Shown piece after piece: positions 45,140 through 55,205 of a stretch of 64,000 nucleotides of DNA. The notes under the pieces were generated by a model. That model saw only the letters and a program-made list of their open reading frames with translations, ran no database searches and was not told the origin of the DNA. Origin of the DNA: Desmodus rotundus (Eukaryota > Chordata > Mammalia > Chiroptera > Phyllostomidae); NCBI RefSeq assembly GCF_022682495.2, contig NC_071392.1, positions 86,692,797-86,756,796 of the forward strand. Direction: 5' to 3'. Position numbers and translations under genes: made by a program. Each line of letters opens with the position of its first letter. Position 1 is the first letter of the stretch.

Positions 45140-45340
45140 GTGGGCTTGAGGTCAATTAACTGGCAATTGGCTCTGGAGCCAAGTGGACTCCAACTGGAGT
45201 CAACTGGAATCAATTGGAGTCTGACTCCATTTCTAAATGATAAAATAGAGTAATAGCAACTCCCTCATAGAGTTTCTGGGAAAGTTCTGGATAATGTATG
45301 TTAAGTACTTGGTCAACAGTAGGCGTACAATAGTATCACG
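45140..45340 (+). mobile_element. MIR SINE with internal 10-bp tandem repeat
   Basis: Sense MIR landmarks: acgtgggcttgaggtc, ggctctggagccaag, aatgataaaatagagtaata, ctccctcatagagtttctgg and cagtaggcgtacaatagtat. Between head and core, three 10-bp units stand in tandem at 45191-45220 (caactggagt, caactggaat, caattggagt). Confidence 0.72.
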
Positions 45341-45589
45341 TACAACCGCCTACCTCATTCTAAATTGAAGAAAAGGAAATACTTGCCCATACAGAGTTTA
45401 CAGTTCAACAAAAATGTCTCCTATGCAAGAAACACATTTAAATACGCAGAGAAGTTCATTCTATCATCGGCCTGTCACGGCAGAGCAAGTGGACGCTGCG
45501 TCAAAATGATGCTCAACGTTTGCATGTCTGTTTCACAGAATGCGAGTCAGGCCAGACCTGCCACTGGGCGTGAGGACGCCTGCCACAGG
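45341..45589. other. Unclassified sequence
   Basis: Nothing recognised. A 115-codon + frame starting at 45365 runs on into the LINE-like segment and is judged non-coding. Confidence 0.35.
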
Positions 45590-45850
45590 CGTGGCTGCCT
45601 GTGTGAAGACTGCTGTTTCTATTCACACAAAGGCGTTCTCTTCTGCATTGCTCATAGTAGTGAAAAATTGGAAATATCCTCAGCGCCCCAAGTGGGGGAA
45701 AGGCTAAGTTAATTATTCTCTTGAATCATGATTACACATTCCTTTTGTAGAACTTTCTGTAGAATTTCGTAGAAAGATAGAAAAGGGAGCGAGATTTTTA
45801 AGAGAAAAATAGAATAATAAATATAAATACACATAACAAATACTATACTA
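45590..45850 (+). mobile_element. Old L1-like fragment
   Basis: gcattgctcatagtagtgaa, aaattggaaatatcctcagc and gggggaaaggctaagtta match the ORF2-end region in which L1s carry 'ttcataatagc...aactggaaacaaccc'. Diverged. Confidence 0.5.
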
Positions 45851-46189
45851 CAGCCTTCTAAAAAGTGTATGATAGATTTTAAAAAAGAAGTCCAGGGAGG
45901 AATATAACATCAAATAGTTGTGGTTTTATTCTGTTGGTGAGAAGATGGCTGCTTCTTATTTTAAACATTTTACATTGTTTTCAGCTGGTTTAATAGCACA
46001 CAGAAACTGGAATAGGTTAAAAATACCCACTGCTGTTTGTCTCCTATTTTATGGACTCTATTAAGATAGATAAAACAAAAGTTAATTATAAAGGAAGCTA
46101 GTCGGACAGTATTGACGAAACTCCTAGCTCTTAGGGAGGGAGCTTCCTTAAGGGTAATAGTTTATACTGGACAACACACTGAATGGACA

Positions 46190-46318
46190 TTTTTAAGGCT
46201 GAGGGATGATGTCTGCAAGGCTGCTAATTAGCTGTGTCCCCATGAGCAAGCCATTTCCCCTCGAAGGATCTCAATTCCCTCGTTTGTAAAAGAAGAGATT
46301 AAAAAGAGAGAGAGAGAA
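46190..46318 (+). mobile_element. MIR SINE fragment
   Basis: tgtccccatgagcaagccat, ttcccctcgaaggatctcaa and ttccctcgtttgtaaaagaa are the sense MIR core. A (GA)n run follows. Confidence 0.6.
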
Positions 46319-47999
46319 GCGTTTTTGACATGCAGGAAGGTGGAAGTCAGTGGCTTGAGTAGAAGCTGCCATCTTTAATCTCAGAGGAAACATGAGTCCT
46401 GGAAAGACAACGTCGTGTTCGTTGCACACTGAGGACACAAACCCAGAGTTCTGTGACAGGGCCGCACGCTGAGATGAGGGGACCCTGCCTGTTCTTTTTG
46501 TCAGTTTTTAAGGACTGTTGCTTCTAGTCCTCTGTACTGAGGATGCTATTTAGAGAGATTTTAACAGCTTAATTATAAAGGAAGGTGAAGAGCAGAACTC
46601 CCCAAAAGACATCACAAAGAAATGTCTGTGATATGATTTTACATATATTTCTCATAAAAAAAGCACTTATTCAGTACATCTACCCCAATATCACGCTGCA
46701 TGAGGTAGAATTAGGCATATCCTCTTGCTGATGGTAACCTACAATTTAAGGAATTTAAGACATCACTCAATAAAAGATTAAATCACTTCTAAGAGTTACA
46801 GGAACAAATCCAATGAGGATACATCAAGTGCTTATTTAACTAATTACTCGATACCTTAATAAATAATGAAGTTCTTTTTATTCTCCTACTTTTGTTATAC
46901 TCCACTTGCAGTGGTAGATAAATTTGTTTTAATCTGTCAAGATGAGAAAATTAACTTATTTGAACAAATGTCTTAACTAAGCTGGAAAGCATACAGTGCC
47001 AGCCTGTACTATCGTACCACTTCACTGGTTACGTATTAAGATTCCATAATAATATATTATGGGGTATGTATGTGTGGGTGTGCGTGTGATATCTCAATAT
47101 AGTGTTACTTTCAGTTTTCTACCAGGCAGTAGTTCAAGCCCTCCAAGATTGAAGTGTAAGCGGAGGAATTGAATCCAGTTCTCAAGGCAGGCAAACAGTC
47201 AAGAACTGGTAGGTGGTGTCTTAAGTGGCTGAAGTCCTACTCTTTAAGAAAGTATCTGAATGAAAAGGGAGAATCAGATTTCAAGGTGAAGGTGGCGGTC
47301 CTTAAGTCCATCCCTAACTTAGACAGAAGCTTTTCAACATTACATCTAAGTCAGCTGGCCAGTTTCTACACCGTGACTTTTTGTCTGTTTGGAATCCTAG
47401 CTGCACATCCTCCTCTAGGGGAGCTTTCCTCCAGCTTAATTGACATGCACCTAAACTCTTTTTCCTGTCTCTTATTTTTAATTATTTAATCAGTTCTGAT
47501 CTACCTTTCTCTCACATGTTGAGAACCTTTGTTCCAAGGGACAAAATGGTATTCAAGACAGGCCTATTCACTCTCTCACCGACGTTGTGTTCCAGAGGTG
47601 TTAACCGAATGGGTAAACGGGCAACATCAGTTCTTGTGCTTGTTGAGGATGGGAATCTAGCCTGCATCGGGGTGGGGGTGGGGGAGTCAGGAGTGGCATT
47701 TCAGGGGCGGAAACCTTTATCTGAGATCTGGAGAAAGTGCAGGAGAGTGTGCTCAGGACAAAACAACACATGAGTAGCAAATTTGAGAAATCTGAGGAAA
47801 CTCGGTCTTGCTGGCATGTAAAATGAGAGGAAAGGAGAGCAAGAAAAATGGCTGGGGGCTAAACAATGACCCGATAATCTCATATCTTGTAAAAAAAAAA
47901 AAGGTTGAACTTTTCCTAAGAATAACAGAAAAACTGAAAAGTTTAAGTAGGAAACGTTCAAGGCTAATTGTGTATTTTAGAAATATAACTCAGCCCTAT
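46319..47999. other. Unclassified sequence
   Basis: A TG-rich run lies at 47064-47091 and an A-run near 47890. Around 47169-47489 a + frame of 106 codons has no family resemblance. No transposon recognised with confidence. Confidence 0.4.
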
Positions 48000-48322
48000 G
48001 TACTGGAAGTAGGTCAGGGTGGACCAGCGAAGGAGATGTCCCTCACTACAGGTGAGAAACAGCAAGAAAGGTTCAGTTCGTTCCTCTTGGACCGGAAGAG
48101 CACAAAGTGGTTTTGGACCCTTTGGTGTAGGGCACCGCCAGGTAGTTGAATTTATAGTTTTGAGGCTGATGACAGGTTTGAGCGTCCTCCCGTGGAAATC
48201 AGGAGGTGGATGAAATCTCTCTAAGAGCATGACAGGAAGTGAAGAGGATCTCTCAGAGAATTCTGGAGAATGCCAGCATTTGAAAAGTAGGCAGAGGAAG
48301 AAAAGCCAACAAATGACCAAAC
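48000..48322 (-). mobile_element. L2 LINE fragment, antisense
   Basis: tgacaggaagtgaagaggat, gaatgccagcatttgaaaag and gcagaggaagaaaagccaac follow a known antisense L2 stretch ('ccaacatttaaaggacgagcagagg...'). Left limit uncertain. Confidence 0.5.
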
Positions 48323-48334
48323 TATGCTGTTTAT

Positions 48335-48620
48335 TTGTCAGTTTTCTCTTTCCTTCACCTGGTGAGCCTCCTTGGCCTCAGCGGGAACTTCCTCCTCTCC
48401 CACAGGAAGAGTGAATTCTTCCTTGTCCTGTTTGCCCCTCATCTGCCTTTATGATACTTACTACATTGCATTATAATAGAATCGTTTGTTGACCTGGTTG
48501 TCTTCCCTTCTAGATGATACATTCCTTAAAAATAACGATCGATCCTCTCCTTTCTTGATATCCTCGCCAGTCTAGTACTACTCGCCAAAGCATTCTCCAT
48601 GATTATGGAACAAGCGAATA
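48335..48620 (+). mobile_element. L2 LINE fragment
   Basis: ttactacattgcattataat, gacctggttgtcttcccttc, tagatgatacattcctt and ctcgccagtctagtac follow sense L2. It lies tail to head against the antisense fragment on its left. Confidence 0.5.
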
Positions 48621-50439
48621 AAACCAAATGCATCTATTCTTATTTATAAGACTGTATTCACACTCTTTCCTAGTATACATGTGGAAAGCGAGATATCTGA
48701 AGTCAAAACTCTCATCTCTCTTAACTCCAGTTTTGAAAAAATCTAATTCAAGTGAAGCATGCTACGAATGCTAAGGAAGTGCTCATTGATTGATGAAAAT
48801 TGACCAGTGACCCTAGGATCTCATTTAACATGCAGAAAGTGGGCAGAGCAGGGAGGCGGGCTAGACACATACTCACCCAAGGGTAGGATACAGGGCGGCC
48901 AACAGAAATGAGGGAACATTTGGTTCAATGTCCCTGAAAGGAAAATCACTAGTAGGCTGGTTCCCTGTGACCCTGAAATATTGTTCACTGACAGACTAAT
49001 TTTTTTTATTTCATAAATGCAAGGATGACTCTTTTAGACCAAGAAACTTTTTGATTTTTCTCTTTTAAACCAGTGGCTCACTGAAACTAAATTAATTTGG
49101 GGTTGCAAACAAGTAAAAGTAAATGTAATTGATTTTTAAGAGGGAAATACAAATACACACACATACACATACTATACGGTCAGTTAAAAATGTCATCTCT
49201 GGACAGTTAAAGACATGACCGATATGGTAGAAAGTAAAGAACAAAGGTAAAGATAAGGAGAAAAAAAGGAGGGAGGAAAAATGTAAAGGGAGAGACAAAG
49301 AGGAGACATATGGGAAAGAAGAAACAGACAAAAAAGGTAAGAGGCCTCAGAAGATTTTAATAATCATTATAAATATTAGTTGTAAGTGTGGAAGAATCAA
49401 CACCTTGATCCTTTGTTTCTCGTGATAGAGTCTGAGTGTGTGTTCCCACTTTACAGAGATGAAAATTCCTACAGTCAGCGGCAAAAAAGAGTGCGTATTC
49501 CTGTCTATTCATCTCCAGTCCTCTCTACTTCTCTGCTGTTCAATGGATGTAAATGGCTCTTGTTCAGCAGTTCACCTGGTCCGAGAGTCTCAGAATAAGT
49601 TAGCACGTGAGCTCTGCCCTTTGAAATTCCAACGACAGGACCTGGGGTACCGCAGAGCAGGTTTTCTTATACTACATGAAAACAGCCTGTCTGTTTCAGT
49701 GCCAAACTTGAAAGTTTATTTTTGAAATAAATGTTGACTTTCCCACAGGCTTCTGAATTTTTTGCAGGTGTGTGAAGGAATAATTCTGGCTTTAGGAAAT
49801 TGCTTTGGAACAGTGGCGATATCTCTCAATTTATCAGCTCTCATCTGTAGTCCCTTCGGCATAAAAACTGTCAGATTGCTTTATTTTATTCTTTCAGTAG
49901 TCACTGTTTTTTCATTACAGGGAATTTAACGTTTAATTTATAATTAGTGTCTATTTGCTTGGAAATAAAAGGTTTTTCCCTTTATTTATTTGTGAAATTC
50001 AAACTGTTTATTAAGAGGTGTGGAAAGGGCCACATCCATCAGAAAAAGTGACTACCCTGCCTTCACATAGAGAGTAAAAATATCAGCTCGCTCCTAATTC
50101 CTGTTGGGAGTAACACAGAGAGCCTCAAATCCTATATATTTTCCATCAATAAAATCTTTCAGGAGTAAATGATGTCAGCCACAGTACTAAATGCTTTCAT
50201 TCCTGCACCTGTTACTCCACTAAGCAGAGTTGGAAGGAGGGAAAGAAGGAGCTGAGAGGAGAGAGCAGCGCAGAGGAGAGACATGGATGAACGCAGGTTC
50301 TGCTGCTGTCTCGTCTCTGTTTTCATGTTCCTGGAGGCCAGAATGGTCCCTGCCCTTGAATTCTGTAAGAACGGCAGAGCCCTTGTGGGAAATTTCCCCC
50401 TTTTTTAAAAAATAAATCTTTTGACTATAAAATATATAA
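48621..50439. other. Mostly unique sequence
   Basis: A purine-rich patch at 49255-49345. Positions about 49740-49990 are free of recognised repeats and look like ordinary unique DNA that might be conserved. A TATA-like or exon signal cannot be supported. Confidence 0.4.
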
Positions 50440-51110
50440 GGAAAGTAGGTCAACTATAATTGAAAAGTAAATTTTAAAAATAAAATTAAAATTACACAAA
50501 AAAGTGAGGAAATCATAATCAAACAGCTCATCGATTTTTACAAAATAAACACACCCATGTAGCCATCACCCATATCAACACAAAGACCAACACAAAGCCT
50601 CTTTTGCTCCCTCCCAGTCCTGGTCCCCATTTCCCTTGCCAAGGCTATGTGCCAACTTGTAACATCGTAGATTAGTTTTGCCGATTTTGTGGTTTTAATT
50701 CCATGGAATCATAGAGTATGTACTCTTTTATGCCTTGCTTCTTTTGCTTAAAGCTCTGTGTTTTTGCATGTAGGGAGGGGTCACTCAGTTTTATTGCCAC
50801 GTTGAGTTCTAGTGTATCAACAGAATATAACAGATATCTTTTCTACTGTCGACAGACTTTCCAGTGTTTTCCAGCTTGTGGCTCGGAAGAATAAGGCTGC
50901 CACGAACATGGTTGAACACGTCTTTGGAATCAGGCACACATTTCTGTTCGCCATGTCATTGTGGGGAAATGAAACATTCCTGGATTGTCATGTACAAAGT
51001 CCAAGCCATGGAAACAATTATGCTATTCATTTAGAGATGTTTGCTTTCATTTCTCTTGGAAACATACTCACATACTGTCAAGATTAGATTTGTAGCCCGT
51101 TGTTTCTCTA
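50440..51110 (-). mobile_element. Old L1 3' portion, antisense
   Basis: The + strand shows complement landmarks of an old L1 3' end: acacacccatgtagccatca, gtagattagttttgcc, ccatggaatcatagagtatg, tactcttttatgccttgctt, acagactttccagtgttttc and aataaggctgccacgaacat. Confidence 0.78.
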
Positions 51111-52260
51111 ACAAAGGCATTAATTACTCTTGTGCAAAAGGATAAAAAAACTTATCTCTTAAGTTGATTTGTATTTACTTTTTGCTGCTGTTGTTATTTC
51201 TGTTTGGGGTACATCATACATTTTGAATCTGTGGATTGATTTTTGCATTTGGAAATTTTAAAAAAACTTCTAGACTCATATCCCAAATACTGTTCTGTTC
51301 TATTCTCTCCCTTTCCTCTACTTCTGGAACTCCTATTATACTTTTCAGCATGTCTTTTATGCATCTTATGTCCATTTTCTGCATTAAAATTTTTTTTGCC
51401 TCTTTATACTTCACTGAGTGTTTTCTCCCTACATATCGTCTAGTTTGCTACATCTCCAGCTATTGCTACTCCGTTTGTGACATCATTCATCCACTGACTT
51501 CCATTAGCATTTATTGATTCTTTCAGTTCTAGAATTTCAGTGTGATTTTTATTTTATACTTTTCTATACCTTATTGTTGTTTTGTATCTTATTAAATATA
51601 TTGCACATATCATAAGCATTTAAAAATCTCTATCTGGTAATGACAATATCTATACCTCATATATTTTTGTCTTGGTTTTCTTAATTATAGTTTTAATTTT
51701 TTTAAATGTCTTTTTTTTTTTAGTGTGCTCTTTCTTTTAAAAATTGTGGGAATAATTTATGGCTGTTGGCCTTATGTTCCCTTACTAAAGACTTCCTTTG
51801 GTTTGTGGCATGCAGTTGGGCCAAGGGCAGGTCACATTAATCAGAAAGTGACCTGAGTCAAAGTGGACCTTCAGTCCTCGAAGATGGACTATTTCCAGTC
51901 CACCTCTATTCCTAAGGGGTCACTTCGTTGGTCATTCTCTGTGCTGACCAACGAAAGCAGGGGGTACCTACTAGGTCCTCTGTCCTCTGCCCTGAAGTAA
52001 AGGCTCCCCCTGCCCCAGGCTCTGTTACACTATTGCCGAAAGCTCTGCTCAGCCTTTGAGTTTCTCAGCCTCTACTTTAATTTTATTTTGAATCTCTCAA
52101 CTGCTGATTTACACCGAGTCCCTCATGGGAGAAAGTTAAGGCAAATACAGGTTTACTTCTCTGAAGCAATCAAACAGATTTTTTAAATATCCTTTAGAGG
52201 TTACTTGGTTGTTCTCAGTGGGGTGGCTGGTCTGGAATGAGCTAGTTTGCCAGAGCCTAG
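51111..52260 (-). mobile_element. Antisense 5' region of an old L1M element
   Basis: ctacttctggaactcctatt, attgattctttcagttctag and aatctctatctggtaatgac match the known antisense 5' part of L1M elements, the same type as 8780-9270. It follows the antisense 3' portion at 50440-51110, so one internally deleted L1 is possible. Confidence 0.55.
51924..51955. repeat. Perfect inverted repeat, 11-bp arms
   Basis: ttcgttggtca (51924-51934) and tgaccaacgaa (51945-51955) are exact reverse complements with a 10-base loop. Confidence 0.85.
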
Positions 52261-53599
52261 AGTGGGACTCGACTGCTGCCCCTTTTAAACTTGGCTTCAG
52301 CTAAGTCAGGTCCTTTTTTATGTTGCTTATGAGCAATGAGTGGGTTTAATACAACCATAGGAAAACTACCAAGCTAACATAAAAGTCCTTCTCATATTTT
52401 CTTCTCTTTCTGTGTGCTTTTCTACTGTTGACCTTCCAGAAACCACCTCCGGTCTCTGCCAATATCCTTGAACCCTTTCATTTCTAAGGTTCTATATCCA
52501 TTTGCTTTCTTCTTTATCTGTCACTGCCCATTCCAGTCAATTCAGGCTATTTCTCTCTGCCCACCTTTTTCTGAGATTCAAGTTATTTCTCCTCTGTTTT
52601 GTTTGGGGATTGTTATTGAAATTCTTCCATTCATTCTTAATCCTTTTGGATTTCTTAAGTGAGCAGATTTAAGACCAGAATACCTTATAGCAGAATAGAC
52701 CAAAAAGAATTACAGAGGAGTAGACAAAAAAATACCTTTACAAATTTCTGAACAAACGTTCACTGCCTCTTCATGTTGCGGTCATGGCACCAGTTGGGTT
52801 GAACAGCTCGACAGGCCTACAGTGTAACCGAGGCTTTCCATGCCCACCTCCGTCTAAGACAACGGGAGCTGCGGGGCAGCCTTCCAATTGCTGACCCCAT
52901 TGATGGCTCATAAGGTAAACAACAGGCACAGTTATGGATAGAAATACCCTACCAACTTACTCGTTAATATGAATAAAGGAAGAATGTTGGCAGCTCTTCT
53001 CAGGGAGTGCCAGCATTTAATATACAGGAATCACATGTACCAGTTAACAGTGGTGCTGACAATATTACAGCCATTGACAAGTTGGAATTTTGATCCGTCC
53101 TCCCTGGGAGAGGACTAGTTAAGACGAGACAGATTGGCAGAAGCCTGGAGAGAGGAATTGACGTTTGTCCTGCCGAACCCTTCACCTTTGCTAGTTTCTG
53201 TCAGTGCCCTCTCAGTTCTTCAACTCAATGTCCCCTTCCTAGTTCCTTGATACTGAGAGAAATACCAATGCCCCTTGAGTTTAAGTTATACCGTGAAGAC
53301 TAGGAGGGGAAAAAAAAATAAAACAGAGATGGTAAGAAGAGAACTTTAGGATAGTACAAAGTTTCAAAAATATCACACAGAGTTTATATATTCATTTTCC
53401 CTTGTGGGTATTTTTTTTTCTCATGCTAAGATGTTAATTAAAATCCCCATTAGAATTCTTGCCTCTGTGTCGATGCCTGAGGTTGTAGAGCGGATATTTG
53501 TTGGGTACCTCCCTAGCCTACATTTTTCTTCCCCCCCCCCCTTAATGACCCTGAATTCCCCAGCTGTGCAGTGTGGGAGCACTGACCCATAGCTTCAAG
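52261..53599. other. Unclassified sequence
   Basis: A C-run at 53531-53541 follows a T/C stretch. The region 52790-53210 has somewhat higher GC and could be a decayed retroviral fragment, without decisive motifs. Confidence 0.35.
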
Positions 53600-54085
53600 C
53601 TCCCAAACACAGATGGTGAACACTGACTGCCTTAAGTCAATCAGTTCATCTTAATGTTTGGCAACAGTGATCAGTTTGGAGGTGGGACTGGGACACAATT
53701 AAGGCTAATGAGATACAATGAGGCATTTGTTAACATATTTTGGACATAGAAACTTCCTTTTCATTCCATAAAAGCAGCCAAAAAAAAAAAAAAAGACACT
53801 ACTCTTTCATCAGCTAGTCTTACAGTAGAAAGCGTAAAGCTCTCATTGGAAGGCTGCCATTGGGAGAAGCACAAAGGGTCTCTTGTTAGGAGGAAGCCAG
53901 CAGTGTACACAGAAGGAAGCTGGGTGTTTGTGGCTTCATTAATCCGCAGTATCAAGGAGTGCCTGAACTATCTGTGCACTTTCTGGCGCCATAAATCAAT
54001 ACATTGTTTATTATTTAATATACCTGGACTTGAATTTCATGCTGCTTGCAATCGAAAAAAGTCTGACTAATATTGGGGATTCAAT
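53600..54085 (+). mobile_element. LTR-like block (MaLR/MER type)
   Basis: ggctaatgagatacaatgag, an A14 run at 53776, gaggaagccagcagtgtac, ataaatcaatacattgttta, ctgcttgcaatcgaaaaaag and tctgactaatattg follow the plan of a mammalian LTR whose end reads 'cttgcagccgaaagagtcctgactaatac'. Family and left end are uncertain. Confidence 0.5.
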
Positions 54086-54939
54086 TGAACATTCTCCCGG
54101 TAGAAGGTGTCAGTGCCCTGCCCATATCTTCTTGGTTCCCTGGTAGGTCCCCAGCAGCTTTGGTGGATTCTTGTCTTAAGAATCTGCAATTCTATGTCTA
54201 AGTGATACAGAGAGACTTGATCAGGTCACTGGGAAGAGGTCATGGGAGGAGGCTGCCGGAGGCAATGGTGAACAGCCTAGGACCAGACTGACTGAGATGC
54301 TGAATGCCTCCAGACCACATGGAAATATGGGCAAGGAGATCTGTAATAAAAGAAGGGCTCTCTGGCTCTCTGGCTCTCTTCCTCAGGGATGCCTAGATGA
54401 TCATCTTGCAGTTGTCTACATTTACCAACAGATGGTATTTGGGATGGGCAGGAACTCCGGGCACAGCCCAGAATCGGGCTGGCCTGGCAGAGGGTGGCAG
54501 GGTTATTCTTTGAGTGTTCTAGAGGACAGGAGCTGGGAGGCAGAAGCCCACTATTCTTCCAAAATGGTGTAGCTTTTGTACCTTCTGTTGTTTTAGTTTG
54601 TAAACTAACCCTATAGAAATAAGATAATTAAAATCTAACAGGGGGAATGATAGGAGAACTCGGATGTCAAAAAGTTCAGCCTCAGTTGAGAAGTTTAAGT
54701 GATTAAAACTGTAACTGAAGAGTTGAAGAGTTAGCCTTCAAAGACAGGCTTCAGTGAGTAACCCCTGTGGGAAGCTGTTACTCCAAAATCATGTAACTTT
54801 TGAAAAAAGACCTCTTTCCTTTATCACCAGCCTTTTGCCTCTGGAACTTTGCCTAGAGGGTGGCGGCACGCAGCAGGACCCCCGAGCTGTTTGGGAACAG
54901 AAGGACTTTGTTTGGTTGCATGATCAGACTCAGTGACCT
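54086..54939. other. Unclassified sequence
   Basis: A short tandem of ggctctct units lies at 54357-54380. No gene or transposon recognised. Confidence 0.4.
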
Positions 54940-55205
54940 GGTAGTCATATTTTAAAATGCACAATAGAAGCAGGCAAAATTAAATGAATAATATAGTTTA
55001 TTTGACCCAATGTAGCCAAATATAATTTGACTGTGTAATCAGTATAAACATTATTCCTGATATATTTTACATTCTTTTTTTTTTATACCAAGTCTTTGAA
55101 ATCCAGAGCATATTTTATATTTACAATGTATCTCATGTACAACTGGCCACTTCTCCCGTGCTCACGAGCTATCTGTGGCTAGTGGCTACTGTGCAGGATA
55201 TTGTA
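54940..55205 (-). mobile_element. Old DNA-transposon (hAT-type) MER copy, opposite orientation
   Basis: aatatagtttatttgaccca, aagtctttgaaatccagagc, tctcatgtacaactggccac and tgtggctagtggctactgtg match the same repeat as 39825-40130, read in the other direction. Confidence 0.6.

Noticed and set aside
45365..45712. 115-codon, Cys-rich open frame on the + strand
   Set aside because: The cysteines suggested a small secreted protein, but there is no signal peptide and the right part is L1-like sequence.
39825..55205. Intact inverted pair of hAT copies forming a mobile unit
   Set aside because: The two copies are 15 kb apart, both decayed, and no TIRs or TSD link them. Opposite orientation is chance.
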